Source: Aquihabitans sp. G128 (GTDB lineage Bacteria > Actinomycetota > Acidimicrobiia > Acidimicrobiales > Iamiaceae). From it: a stretch of 64,000 nt of DNA. The first letter of the stretch is position 1. Each line of letters opens with the position of its first letter. A program made the translations under genes and the position numbers. Below the pieces are notes generated by a model. The model was not told where the DNA came from, did no database searches, and saw only the letters and a list, made by a program, of their open reading frames with translations. This document shows positions 44,410-54,082 of this stretch, piece by piece. The stretch covers positions 1,054,001-1,118,000 of the forward strand of contig NZ_CP077604.1 of assembly GCF_019048865.1 (NCBI RefSeq), read 5' to 3'.

Positions 44410-46737
44410 TCAGGCCGGCCGGTCGGTGCGGAAGCGGAACAGCCGGAGGCTGTTGGCCACCACGAAGACCGACGACGCCGCCATCGCCACCCCGGCCAGC
44501 ATCGGGTTGAGGAGCCCGGCCGCAGCCACCGGGATGGCGGCCACGTTGTAGGCGAAGGCCCAGACCAGGTTGGCCTTGATGGTGCGCAGCGTGCGGCGGC
44601 TGAGGCGCACGGCGTCGACCGCCGCCCAGAGGTCGGCGCGGACGAGGGTCAGGTCGGCCGCCTCGCGGGCGACGTCGGTCCCGGTCCCCATGGCGAGGCC
44701 CAGGTCGGCCTGGGCGAGGGCGGCGGCGTCGTTCACGCCGTCGCCCACCATCGCCACCCGGCGGCCCTCGGCCTGGAGCCGCACGACCTCGGCCACCTTC
44801 TCCTCCGGCAGCACGCCGGCCACCACCCGGTCGATGCCGACCTCGGCGGCGACCGTGGCGGCCACCGAGGCGTTGTCGCCGGTGAGCAGGACGGGGCTGA
44901 GCCCGAGGGCTCGGAGGCGGGCGATGGCCGCCGCCGAGCTGGGTCGCACGGTGTCGGCCACCACCGCCACCACCCGGACCTGGCCGTCCCAGCCCACCGC
45001 CACCGCGGTGCGGCCCTGCTCCTCGGCATCGCGGTGGGCGGCGGCCAGCTCGTCGGGGACGACGAGGCCCTGGTCCGCCAGGAAGCCGGGCCGGCCGGCC
45101 ACCAGCGCCGAACCGCCGACCACGCCCGACACGCCGAGGCCGGCGGTCGATCGGAAGCCGTCGACGGCGAGCCGGTCGGCTTCGGGCACGGCATCGCGGA
45201 TGGCCCGGGCGATGGGGTGCTCGCTGGCGGCCTCGAGGCTGGCCGCCAGGACCCGCGCCCGGGCGGCATCGGTGCCGTCGGCGACCACCAGGTCCACGAG
45301 GGCCATCTGGCCGGTCGTGACGGTGCCGGTCTTGTCGAGGACGATCGTGTCGATGCGCTGCGTGGCCTCGAGGACCTCCGGGCCGCGGATCAGCACGCCG
45401 AGCTGCGCGCCCCGGCCGGTGCCCACCAGGAGCGCCGTCGGGGTGGCCAGCCCGAGGGCGCAGGGGCAGGCGACGATGAGCAGCGCGACGGCCGGGGTGA
45501 GGGCGCCGGCGAACCCGGATCCGGTGCCGAGCCACCAGCCGAAGGTGGCGACGGCGAGGGTGATGACCGCGGGGACGAACACCGCCGCCACCCGATCGGC
45601 GAGGCGCTGCACCTGGGCCTTGCCCGACTGGGCGTCGGCCACCAGCTTGGCCATGCGGGCGAGCGTGGTGTCGCTGCCCACCCGGGTGGCCCGCACCACC
45701 AGCCGCCCGCCGGCGTTGACGGTGGCCCCGGTGACCGCGTCGCCCGGGCCCACCTCGGTGGGCACCGACTCGCCGGTCACCAGCGAGCCGTCGATGGCCG
45801 AGGTCCCCTCGTCGACGATGCCGTCGGTGGCGACCTTCTCTCCCGGACGGACCACGAAGCGGTCACCCACCACCAGCTGGTCGACGCCGATGCGCTCCTC
45901 GCGACCGTCGCCGTCCAGGCGCACGGCCTCCTTGGACCCCAGGTCGGCCAGGGCGCGCAGGGCGTCGCCGCCGCGCCGCTTGGCCCGGGCCTCGAACCAG
46001 CGACCGGCGAGCAGGAACAGGGTGGTGGCGCCGACCACCTCGAAGTAGAGGGCGGTGTCGGCGTGGGCCCGATCGGCGGTGAGGGCGAAGTCGTGGCGCA
46101 TGCCGGCGACGCCCGCACTGCCCCAGAACAGGGCCCAGAACGACCAGGCGAAGGCGGCCAGCACGCCGACCGAGACGAGCGTGTCCATGGTGGACGACCC
46201 GTGCCGCAGGTTCGTCCACGCGGCGCGGTGGAACGGCGCTGCGCCCCAGGTGGCCACCGGGAAGGCCAGCATCAGGCTGAACCACTGCCAGTTCGTGAAC
46301 TGCAGGGCGGGCACCATGCCCATGGCGATCAGGGGCACGCTCAGGACGCCCACGACCAGCACGCGGTGGCGCAGGTCGTCGACGCTCCCGTGGTCGTGGT
46401 TCTCGTGCTCGCTCCCCTGCCCGGAGCGATCCTCGGGCCCACCGCCGGACAGGACCGGCTGCGGCACCCAGGCCTGGTACCCGACGCCCTCGATGACCTC
46501 GATGGCCTGCTCGGGCCCGAACGCCGCAGGCGCGGTCACCTGCGCCGTCTCCAGCGCGTAGTTCACGGTGGCGGTGACGCCCTCGACCTTGTTCAGCTTG
46601 CGCTCGATCCGCGCCGCGCACGAGGCGCACGTCATGCCGCCGATCTCGAGGTCGTGGACGACCTCGAGGGCGGGGCCCGGGTCCGCCCGGTCGGCCTCGG
46701 CCGGGCCGGCCACCGTGGCGGTGGGGCGGTCGATCAC
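44410..46737 (-). CDS. copA: Copper-exporting P1B-type ATPase
   Basis: The 775-aa protein has an N-terminal heavy-metal-associated domain (GGMTCASCAARIE), eight membrane helices, the CPC motif in VACPCALGLATP, the phosphorylation site LDKTGTVTTG, the TGES loop and the GDGVNDAAAL hinge. It pumps Cu(I) out of the cell using ATP. A His-rich ENHDHG stretch sits before the first helix. The start is GTG 46737 and it overlaps the stop of the small Met/His-tailed gene. With csoR it forms a copper-responsive operon transcribed leftward from the operator-like palindromes near 47227-47262. Confidence 0.96.
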   Translation of the reverse strand: MIDRPTATVAGPAEADRADPGPALEVVHDLEIGGMTCASCAARIERKLNKVEGVTATVNYALETAQVTAPAAFGPEQAIEVIEGVGYQAWVPQPVLSGGGPEDRSGQGSEHENHDHGSVDDLRHRVLVVGVLSVPLIAMGMVPALQFTNWQWFSLMLAFPVATWGAAPFHRAAWTNLRHGSSTMDTLVSVGVLAAFAWSFWALFWGSAGVAGMRHDFALTADRAHADTALYFEVVGATTLFLLAGRWFEARAKRRGGDALRALADLGSKEAVRLDGDGREERIGVDQLVVGDRFVVRPGEKVATDGIVDEGTSAIDGSLVTGESVPTEVGPGDAVTGATVNAGGRLVVRATRVGSDTTLARMAKLVADAQSGKAQVQRLADRVAAVFVPAVITLAVATFGWWLGTGSGFAGALTPAVALLIVACPCALGLATPTALLVGTGRGAQLGVLIRGPEVLEATQRIDTIVLDKTGTVTTGQMALVDLVVADGTDAARARVLAASLEAASEHPIARAIRDAVPEADRLAVDGFRSTAGLGVSGVVGGSALVAGRPGFLADQGLVVPDELAAAHRDAEEQGRTAVAVGWDGQVRVVAVVADTVRPSSAAAIARLRALGLSPVLLTGDNASVAATVAAEVGIDRVVAGVLPEEKVAEVVRLQAEGRRVAMVGDGVNDAAALAQADLGLAMGTGTDVAREAADLTLVRADLWAAVDAVRLSRRTLRTIKANLVWAFAYNVAAIPVAAAGLLNPMLAGVAMAASSVFVVANSLRLFRFRTDRPA

Positions 46738-46934
46738 GAGCCCATCCCCTCCATGTCGTGCGCGCCCGGAGCCACCGTGGTCGAGGTGCTGGTGGGGTGA
46801 CGTTCACGCGAGGGGGCCGGATCGCTGCCGAGGGCGCTGCCGGCGACGAAGGCGCCGCCGAAGGCCACGAGCAGCACGGCGGCGAAGGCCGCCAGGCGGG
46901 CCCGGGCACCTTCCGGGACCACCGAGCGGGTCAC
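46734..46934 (-). CDS. Small single-helix membrane protein with a His/Met metal-binding tail
   Basis: The 66-aa protein has one helix (about residues 13-36, LAAFAAVLLVAFGGAFVAG) and an extracytoplasmic Ser/Thr-rich tail ending PGAHDMEGMGS. His and Met residues there could bind copper. It overlaps both csoR (upstream) and copA (downstream) by four bases, so it is part of the copper operon. A role as copper chaperone or acceptor next to CopA is inference; I do not recognise a named family. Confidence 0.75.
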   Translation of the reverse strand: MTRSVVPEGARARLAAFAAVLLVAFGGAFVAGSALGSDPAPSRERHPTSTSTTVAPGAHDMEGMGS

Positions 46935-47215
46935 GACCGCACCAGGCGGGCGATGGCCGCCTGGGCCTCGGCCAGCTTCTCGTCGAGGGCGGCGTCGTCT
47001 CCCTGGCGGGCGGCGTCGGTGACGCAGTGGGCGAGGTGCTCGTCCAGCAGGTTCAGCGCCACCGACTGCAGCGCTCGGGTGGCCGCCGAGACCTGGGTCA
47101 GGACGTCGATGCAGTACTGGTCCTCCTCCACCATGCGGGCCAGCCCCCGGACCTGGCCCTCCACCCGCCGGAGCGCGTTGAGGTGCTTCTGCTTCTCGTC
47201 GGAGTACCCAGCCAT
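46931..47215 (-). CDS. csoR: CsoR-type copper-sensing repressor
   Basis: The 94-aa protein is a DUF156/CsoR four-helix repressor. The Cu(I) ligands are Cys in EEDQYCIDVLTQ and His and Cys in DEHLAHCVTDA (the C-H-C set). In copper-free form it binds the promoter; Cu(I) releases it, switching on the pump. ATG 47215 gives MAGYSDEKQKHLNALRRVEG, the usual N-terminus. Two operator-like G/C palindromes lie 12-47 bp upstream. Confidence 0.95.
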   Translation of the reverse strand: MAGYSDEKQKHLNALRRVEGQVRGLARMVEEDQYCIDVLTQVSAATRALQSVALNLLDEHLAHCVTDAARQGDDAALDEKLAEAQAAIARLVRS

Positions 47216-47226
47216 GGCCGCCAGGG

Positions 47227-47262
47227 TACCCCCTAGGGGTAGAACGACAACCCCCAGGGGGT
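47227..47262. promoter_or_regulatory. Two CsoR operator-like palindromes
   Basis: TACCCC-CTA-GGGGTA at 47227-47241 and ACCCCC-A-GGGGGT at 47250-47262 are spaced 22 bp apart (centre to centre). Both match the TACCC/GGGTA style of CsoR sites. They lie upstream of csoR and also 40 bp before the divergent NAD(P)-binding gene, which may share the copper control. Confidence 0.65.
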
Positions 47263-47302
47263 ATTCGGACCGGCGTCCGACCCAGCCCGGTACCGTGGGC
47301 CC

Positions 47303-47974
47303 GTGCTCGTCACCATCCTCGGAGCCCACGGCGCCATCGCCCGCCACCTCACCCGCTCGCTCGCGGCGGTGGGCGACCAGGTGCGAGGTGTCGTGCGCAA
47401 CCCCGACCACCACGCCGACCTCGTCGCCGATGGTGCCGAGCCGCGCGTGTGCGACCTCGAGACCGCCGACGACGCCGCGATCGACGCCGCGCTGGCGGGC
47501 AGCGACGTCGTGGTGTTCGCCGCCGGCGCCGGTCCGGGCAGCGGCGCCGCCCGCAAGGAGGCGCTCGACCGCGACGGGGCCATCCGCGCCGCCGACTCGG
47601 CGGTGCGGCTCGGCATCGCCCGCTTCCTGGTGGTGAGCGCCATGGGCACCGACGACCCGCCCGCCGACGACGAGGTCTTCAGCGTCTACCTCCGGGCCAA
47701 GGCCGATGCCGACGCCGCGGTCCGCCGCGCCGGCCTCGACCACACGATCGTGCGCCCCGGCGGCCTCACGGACGACCCGCCCACCGGCCACGTGGCGCTG
47801 GCCCGCCACGTGGCGCCCGGCTCGGTGCCCCGAGCCGACGTCGCCGCCGTGCTCGCCGCCCTGGTCCACGACCCCGCCTCGGCCGGCCGGACCGTGGAGC
47901 TGGTGGGCGGAGACGTCCCGATCGCCGAGGCCGTCGCCGCCCTCGCGGGCTCGGTCGAGCCCGATCGGGGCTGA
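47303..47974 (+). CDS. NAD(P)-binding atypical SDR-like protein
   Basis: The 223-aa protein is a short Rossmann-fold protein of the atypical SDR type: TILGAHGAIARHLTRSL dinucleotide motif, VVFAAGAGPGSGA and VRPGGLTDDPPTG. It may be an NAD(P)H-dependent reductase or a redox sensor; the substrate is unknown. GTG 47303. It lies divergent from csoR across the copper operator region, so copper regulation is possible. Its TGA overlaps the putative CTG start of the MFS gene (CTGA). Confidence 0.87.
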   Translation: MLVTILGAHGAIARHLTRSLAAVGDQVRGVVRNPDHHADLVADGAEPRVCDLETADDAAIDAALAGSDVVVFAAGAGPGSGAARKEALDRDGAIRAADSAVRLGIARFLVVSAMGTDDPPADDEVFSVYLRAKADADAAVRRAGLDHTIVRPGGLTDDPPTGHVALARHVAPGSVPRADVAAVLAALVHDPASAGRTVELVGGDVPIAEAVAALAGSVEPDRG

Positions 47975-49233
47975 CCATCGCCGCAGCGCGGCTGGTCCCG
48001 GCCTCGGCGTCGAGAGCCGCGGCCACCATCGTCGTCGGGCGCACCCTCCGGGGGTTCGCCGACGGCTTCGTGAGCGTGCTGCTCGCGCAGTACCTCACCA
48101 CCCTCGGCCTCTCGCCGCTCGAGATCGGCGCCATCGTCACCGCCACCCTCCTGGGCTCCGCGGCGCTCACCCTCGCCTTCGGCCTGACGGCCCACCGCAC
48201 GAGCCTGGCCGGCCTGCTCGTGGCGGCCTCGGTGGTCATGGCGCTCACCGGGATCGGCTTCGCGACCGTCACCGCGTTCGTGCCCCTCCTCCTGGTGGCC
48301 CTGGTGGGCACCCTGAACCCGTCGGCCGGCGACGTCAGCGTGTTCCTCCCCACCGAGCAGGCCCTGCTCGCCGAGGAGGTCGATCCGGTGGAGCGGCCGG
48401 CGCTCTACGCCCGCTACAACGTCGGCGGCACGCTGGCCGGCGCGCTGGGCGCCCTCGCCTCGGGCGGGCCCGAAGCCGTGGCGAACCGGTTCGACTGGGA
48501 CGTGGCCACCGCCCTGCGGCTCGCGTTCCTCGTCTACGTCGCCGTCGCGGCCGTGATCTTCGTGCTCTACCGCCGGCTGCCCCGGGTCGCCCCCAGCGTC
48601 CCCCCGTCCGCTGCCGACGGACGGCGATCCCCGCTCGGGTCGTCGAAGCGGACCGTGCTGGGCCTCGCCGCGCTGTTCAGCCTCGACTCGGCGGGCAGCG
48701 GCTTCGTGGTGACGTCGCTCCTGGTGCTGTGGCTGCACCTGCGCTTCGACCTGTCGGCCGGGGTCACCGGCACGGTGTTCTTCGCCTCGGGCCTGCTCGG
48801 CGGCTGTTCGCAGCTCCTCGCCCCGCGGCTGGCCCGGCGCTACGGGCTGGTGCGGACGATGGCGTTCACCCACGTGCCGGCCAGCGCGCTGCTGGCGCTC
48901 ACCCCGTTCGCGCCGTCGGGCGGGGTGGCCATCGCCCTGCTCCTGGTGCGGGCCCTCTTCGCCCAGATGGACGTCCCGGCCCGCCAGGCCTTCGTGATGG
49001 CGGTGGTGCCGCCGGAGCACCGCGCTGCCGCGTCGAGCGTCACCAACGTGCCCCGGAGCCTGGCCTCGGCCACCACGCCGCTGCTCGCCGGCGCGCTCCT
49101 GAGCCGCTCGCACTTCGGGTGGCCCCTGGTGATCGCCGGGCTCACCAAGCTCAGCTACGACCTGCTGCTGCTGGCCCGGCACCGCCACACGCCCACCGAC
49201 GAGGCCCGGTCCACGACCTCGTCCCCCGCCTGA
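47971..49233 (+). CDS. MFS transporter (putative CTG start overlapping the upstream stop)
   Basis: The product is about 420 aa with twelve predicted membrane helices, beginning VVGRTLRGFADGFVSVLLAQYLTTLG and including a central loop near residue 210. It belongs to the major facilitator superfamily; the substrate is unknown. No ATG, GTG or TTG lies in frame before the first helix; the nearest is GTG at 48069, inside helix 1. CTG 47971 overlaps the previous gene's stop as CTGA and gives LTIAAARLVPASASRAAATI before helix 1, which fits. A non-standard CTG start is therefore likely. Confidence 0.82.
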   Translation: MTIAAARLVPASASRAAATIVVGRTLRGFADGFVSVLLAQYLTTLGLSPLEIGAIVTATLLGSAALTLAFGLTAHRTSLAGLLVAASVVMALTGIGFATVTAFVPLLLVALVGTLNPSAGDVSVFLPTEQALLAEEVDPVERPALYARYNVGGTLAGALGALASGGPEAVANRFDWDVATALRLAFLVYVAVAAVIFVLYRRLPRVAPSVPPSAADGRRSPLGSSKRTVLGLAALFSLDSAGSGFVVTSLLVLWLHLRFDLSAGVTGTVFFASGLLGGCSQLLAPRLARRYGLVRTMAFTHVPASALLALTPFAPSGGVAIALLLVRALFAQMDVPARQAFVMAVVPPEHRAAASSVTNVPRSLASATTPLLAGALLSRSHFGWPLVIAGLTKLSYDLLLLARHRHTPTDEARSTTSSPA

Positions 49234-49278
49234 CCGACTCCGGCTGCCTGCCGGATCGATCGCCTCGGCGACCGTCGT

Positions 49279-50978
49279 TCAGGCCGGGCCCGGGACCTCA
49301 CGGCTGGCCCGCACCAGCTCCGCGATGCCGGCCGCCGGCTGGGGGCGAGCCAGCAAGTACCCCTGCCCTCGGGTGCAGCCGAGCTCCATGGCTGCCAAGC
49401 GCTGGTTCTCGGTCTCGATGCCCTCGGCCAGGGTGGACACCCCGATGGCCTCGGCGATGGCCACCACCGCGCTCACGATGCCGCGGAGCACCGCCGTCTC
49501 GCGCGAGTCGCCGCTCTCGCGGATCAGGCTGGCGTCGAACTTCAGGAAGTCGACGGGGAACGAGGCCAGCCGGCCGAGGGAGGAGTAGCCGGAGCCGAAG
49601 TCGTCGATGGCGATGCGCACGCCGGCGGTGCGCAGCTCGGTGAGCTGCGCGATGGCGTCGGCGAAGTTGCGGGCGATCGCCGTCTCGGTCAGCTCGAGCA
49701 CGAGGTGGCGAGCGGCGATGCCCGCCCCCTCGACGGCCCCGAGCACGTCGTCGACCAGGGTGCCGGCGGCGAAGTGCTCGGCGCTGATGTTCACGCTCAC
49801 GCCGAGGGGCAGCCCGGCACGCTCCCACCCGGCGCACTGCCGGGACGCGTCCTGCAGGGCCCAGCGGCCCATGTCGACGATGGCGCCGGTCTCCTCGGCG
49901 ATCGGGATGAACGCTGCCGGGGTGAGGAAGCCCCGGGTGGGGTGGTTCCAGCGCATGAGCCCCTCGACGGCATCGATCACGCCGGTCGCGAGGACGACGA
50001 TGGGCTGGTAGTGCAGCTCGAGCTCGCCCTCGCGCTGGGCCCGGCTCAGGCCGCCGACCACCTCGAGCCGCTGCGCGCCAGCTCGCGCAGGCTCGGGGCG
50101 AACACGTGGCTGCGGGCCTTGCCCGTCCGCTTGGCGGCGTACATGGCCGTGTCGGCGTCGTGGATGAGGTCGGCGGGACCGGTGTGGTCCGGGCTGGCGA
50201 AGGCGATCCCGATGCTGGCCGACAGCGGCAGGGCCGTGCCGGCGACGTCGAACGGGTCGGCCAACACCTTCTGGATCCGGGCCGCCACCGCCTCGGCCCG
50301 GGCGACGTCGCCCGACTCGACCACGATCACGAACTCGTCGCCGCCGTGGCGCGAGAGCAGGTCCGACGGCCGGGTGGCCCGCTGCAGCCGGTCGGCCAGG
50401 TCCCGCAGCAGCTGGTCGCCCACGGCGTGGCCCAGCGAGTCGTTGACGTTCTTGAAGCCGTCGATGTCGATGAACAGCAGCCCGACCTCGGTGCGTCCGG
50501 ACGCTCGGTGGAGCTGGTCGAGGTGCTCGAGCAGCTGCACCCGGTTCGGGAGCCCGGTCAGCGCGTCCCGGCGGGCGTGCTGCCAGGAGGCCTCGGCCAC
50601 CTGGGCCCGCTCGACGTCGCGGTCGCGACGCTCGTTGATGTCCCGGAAGAAGACGACCAGGCCCTGCTCGTCGGGGAAGGCGCGGATCTCGAACCAGGTC
50701 TCCAGCGGGTCGTAGCGGTAGGCGTCGACGATCGCCGGCTCGCCGGTGGCCGCAGCGTGGAGGTACTCCTTGCCCAGCAGGCTGTCGTGCACGTCCGGGA
50801 ACTCCTCCCACACCGACCGGCCGAGCAGCTCGTCCGCCGGGCGGCGCAGCAGCCGGGCGGCGCTCTCGTTCAGGAACGTGAACCGCCACTCGGTGTCGAG
50901 GCAGTAGACGGCGTCGCTGGTGACGGCCAGGGCGAATCGCGCCAGGTCCCCGATCGACCGGTCACCTGGAGCTGCCAT
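49279..50978 (-). CDS. PAS-GGDEF-EAL cyclic-di-GMP protein (reading frame broken near 50072-50076)
   Basis: The first part (from ATG 50978) has a PAS domain (about residues 10-120, DAVYCLDTEWRFTFLNESA) and an intact GGDEF domain (SRHGGDEFVIVV). The EAL part follows in another frame, with VEGLMRWNHP in place of the EAL-type ExLxRW (so E-G-L) and IDDFGSGYSSL. The first frame ends with a stop at 50046 just after SLRELAR, where the other frame reads QRLEVVGGLSRAQREGE without a gap. One missing base in GCGCGCAGCGG explains it. If real, it yields a stand-alone diguanylate cyclase and an untranslated or re-initiated EAL domain. No membrane segments, unlike the paralogue at 5514. Confidence 0.8.
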
Positions 50979-51079
50979 CGGGACCTCCCTCCTGGTTCGC
51001 CGGGCGCGGCCCGGCGACCCCGGTCGTTGCCAAGGGGTTCGCCGTGCGCCCCGCCCGCGCCTTCCTCACCGGTGGCCGG

Positions 51080-53033
51080 TCACCAGATGTCGACCCGCTC
51101 GGCCGGGTCGAGCCACAGCGCGTCCTGCTCCTCGACGCCGAACGCCGCGTGGAACCCGTCGATGTTGCGCACCACGGCGTTGCACCGGAACTCCGGCGGC
51201 GAGTGCGGGTCGATGGCCAGCAGGCGCACGACCTCCTCGTCGCGGGACTTGGTGCGCCACGCCTGGGCCCACGACCAGAAGAAGCGCTGGTTGCCGTCGA
51301 GCCCGTCGACCACCCCTGGCTCGTCCTCGCCGACCGCCAGGCGGTAGGCGGCGTAGGCGATGGCCAGGCCGCCGAGGTCTCCGATGTTCTCCCCCACGGT
51401 GAAGGCGCCGTTGACGTGGTGGCCCGGGGCCTGCTTCGGCTCGAGGGCGTCGTACTGGGCGATCAGCGCCGCGGTCCGCTCCTCGAACGCCGAGCGGTCG
51501 GCGTCGGTCCACCAGTCGTTGAGGTTGCCGTCGCCGTCGTAGCGCGAGCCCTGGTCGTCGAAGCCGTGCCCGATCTCGTGGCCGATCACCGCGCCGATGG
51601 CCCCGTAGTTGACCGCGGCGTCGGCCTCGGGGTCGAAGAACGGTGGCTGGAGGATGGCCGCCGGGAAGACGATCTCGTTCATGAGCGGGTTGTAGTAGGC
51701 GTTCACGGTCTGGGGGCTCATGAACCACTCGTCCCGGTCGACCGGCTGGCCCACGCGGGCCAGCTCGCGGTCGACCTCGAAGGAGGCGGCGCGGCGCAGG
51801 TTGCCGATGAGGTCGCCCGGTCGGACCTCGAGCTTCGAGTAGTCCCTCCAGGAGTCGGGGTAGCCGACCTTGGGGGTGAACTTCTCCAGCTTCTCCAGCG
51901 CCCGGGCCCGGGTCTCGTCGGTCATCCAGGCCAGGTTCGAGATGCTCTGCCGGTAGGCCTCGATGAGGTTGGCCACCAGGTCCAGCATCTGGGCCTTGGC
52001 ATCGGCCGGGAAGTGCTCGGCCACGTAGAGCTTGCCGAGGGCCTCCGAGAGGGCGGCCTCGACCACGCCGACGCCTCGCTTCCAGCGGGCCCGCAGCTCG
52101 GTGGTGCCGCTGAGGGTGGTGCCGTAGAAGGCGAAGTTCTCCTCGACGAACGGGCTGCTGAGCAGGGCGGCGGCGTCGTGCACGAGGTGCCACCGGAGCC
52201 AGGCCTTCCAGTCGTCGAGCGGGACCTCGGTGAGGGCAGCGGCGAGGCCGGTGAGGTAGCTCGGTTCGCGGACGATCACGCGGTCGAGCAGCGTGGCGGG
52301 CGCCCCGAGACCTTCGAGCCAAGCCGACCAGTCGACGGCCGGAGCCAGCGCCTCCAGGGCGCTGCGGTCGTGGAGGTTGTAGGTGGCCTCGGCGTCGCGG
52401 TCCTTGACCTGGTCCCAGTGGTGCGAGGCGAGGCGGGTCTCGAGGGCCACGGCGCGCCGCCTGGTCCTCGGCGTCATCGGCGCCGGCCAGCGCGAGCAGC
52501 CGGCCGACGTGGCCCTGGTAGGCCTCGAGGATCGGCGCGAACTGCTCTTCGCGGTAGAACGCCTCGTCCGGCAGGCCGAGGCCGCCCTGGGCGAGGTACA
52601 CGGCGTAGCGGTCGGACTCGCGGGCGTCGGCGAAGACCGCCACCCCGAAGGGGCCCGGCACGCCGGAGCGCCCGAGCTCGCCCAGCAGGCGCAGCAGTCC
52701 GGCGGCGTCGGCGACGGCGTCGATGGCGGCGAGGTCGTCCTCGATGGGCGAGAGCCCCAGGGACTCGATGTGGTCCTCGTCCAGGAAGCTGGCGTAGAGG
52801 TCGCCCACCTGCTGGGCCTCGCTGCCCGGGGCGGCCTCCTGCTCGGCCAGGCGGTCGAGCAGGGCGCGGACGGCCAGCTCGGACTCGTCCCGCAGCCGGT
52901 GGAAGGCGCCGTCGCTGGCCCGGTCGCCCGGGATCTCGGCGGTGGCCAGCCAACTGCCGTTCACGTGGCGGAAGAGGTCGTCCTGCGGCCGGACGTCGTC
53001 CACCACGTGCTCCAGATCGATGCCCGAACCCAT
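51080..53033 (-). CDS. M13-family (neprilysin-like, PepO) zinc metallopeptidase (frame broken near 52449-52463)
   Basis: The protein would be about 650 aa, as usual for the family. The N-terminal part from ATG 53033 includes LFRHVNGSWLATAEIPGD. The C-terminal part has the zinc site VIGHEIGHGFDDQGS (HExxH), the third ligand region in GENIGDLGG, the conserved NAYYNP block and CNAVVRNIDGFHAAFGV near the end. It hydrolyses short peptides; no signal peptide is seen, so it may be cytoplasmic. The reading frame shifts after DDAEDQA: the downstream frame gives VALETRLASHHWDQ and continues to the stop at 51080. One extra base in GGCGGCGCGCC accounts for it. Confidence 0.82.
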
Positions 53034-53140
53034 CTCGCCAACCCTGCTTCCTGCTCGCGTCGTCGCTGCGCTGCCGACCCTACCGAGGTCCGGCGAGGGC
53101 GCGGTCGACCCGCCGCGAACGGTGGTCGCCGGTGGGCGCG

Positions 53141-53345
53141 TCAGCCGGCGGCGTCGTCGTCGCGCATGGGGCCGACGGGGTGCCCGGACGGGTCCCGCAA
53201 GAAGGCGAGGTCGCCCACGCCGTCGACGTGCACCGGTCCATGAGCACCACCTCGCCGGCGGCACCGCCCGCGCACCGAGCTGTGCGGCCCGGGCGACCTC
53301 GGGACCGCCCCCGACCCACGTTCGCGGAGGCCGGGGGCCGGGCCC
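53141..53345 (-). pseudogene. Remnant of a VOC/glyoxalase-like domain
   Basis: Near the end, one frame reads VHVDGVGDLAFLRDPSGHPVG, like the C-terminal edge of VOC-superfamily domains, up to a TGA at 53143. The preceding residues are spread over two other frames (EVVLMDR, then VARAAQLGARAVPPA). At least two frame changes are needed in about 200 bp, and no N-terminal half is present before the ExoD-like gene. It is probably a decayed gene fragment; clustered sequence errors are an alternative. Confidence 0.5.
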
Positions 53346-53394
53346 GGCAAGCGGTCATGGGTCGCCAGGCGACGAGGAGGGTAAGGAACCGGCC

Positions 53395-54039
53395 ATGACG
53401 GCCATCATCAAGCGGCGAGACGCCCGCAACCGCTTGCGAAGGGCCGCTCGCCGCGGGGTGAGCCACGGGCTCGAGGAGTGGCTGGAGGGCGACGAGCCCA
53501 CCACGCTCGGCACCCTGAACGACGCCTTCGGCGAGAAGATCCTGGCGGCCGCCTGCCTGGCCCTGATGGCGCCGTCGGCGTTGCCGATCCCCACCGGCGG
53601 CGCCACCCACGTGTTCGACGTGATCGCCTTCCTGTTCGCCGTGCAGATGGTGGTGTCGCGCAAGAAGGTCTGGCTGCCGGTCAAGTGGCGCAAGCGGGAG
53701 CTCGGGAAGGGCACCAAGAAGGCCTTCCGCCTGCTCATCCGCTTCGTGAAGCAGTGCGAGCGGATCTCGAAGCCCCGCCTCCGGTGGATGCTCACCAGCC
53801 GGGTGGGCGAGTCGCTGCTGGGCATCGCCATCACCGTGCTGGTGGTGGGCGCCTTCATCAGCCCGCCGTTCTCCGGCCTCGACACGCTGCCCTCGCTCGC
53901 CGTGGTGGTCATCGCCCTCGGCATCCTCCTCGACGACGGGCTCTTCGCCATCGGCGGCCTCGTCATCGGCGTGGCCGGGCTCGGCCTCACCATCGGGCTC
54001 GGCCTGCAGGCCAGCCACCTGTTCGGCACCCTCTTCTGA
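53395..54039 (+). CDS. ExoD-family membrane protein
   Basis: The 214-aa protein has a basic N-terminus, the ExoD signature LAAACLALMAPSALPIPTGGATHVFDVIAFLFAVQM (in two blocks), and four to five membrane helices. ExoD proteins are tied to exopolysaccharide production and alkaline or salt tolerance in rhizobia; the biochemical role is unproven. ATG 53395 follows GGAGGGTAAGGAA at a suitable distance. Confidence 0.85.
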   Translation: MTAIIKRRDARNRLRRAARRGVSHGLEEWLEGDEPTTLGTLNDAFGEKILAAACLALMAPSALPIPTGGATHVFDVIAFLFAVQMVVSRKKVWLPVKWRKRELGKGTKKAFRLLIRFVKQCERISKPRLRWMLTSRVGESLLGIAITVLVVGAFISPPFSGLDTLPSLAVVVIALGILLDDGLFAIGGLVIGVAGLGLTIGLGLQASHLFGTLF

Positions 54040-54082
54040 TCGGGCCGGCCGCCGGAGCCGGGGCGGCGCGCCGCGACGGCCC

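Noticed and set aside
49279..50978. Programmed frameshift between GGDEF and EAL
   Set aside because: No slippery heptamer or following stem fits, and similar breaks occur in unrelated genes of the window.
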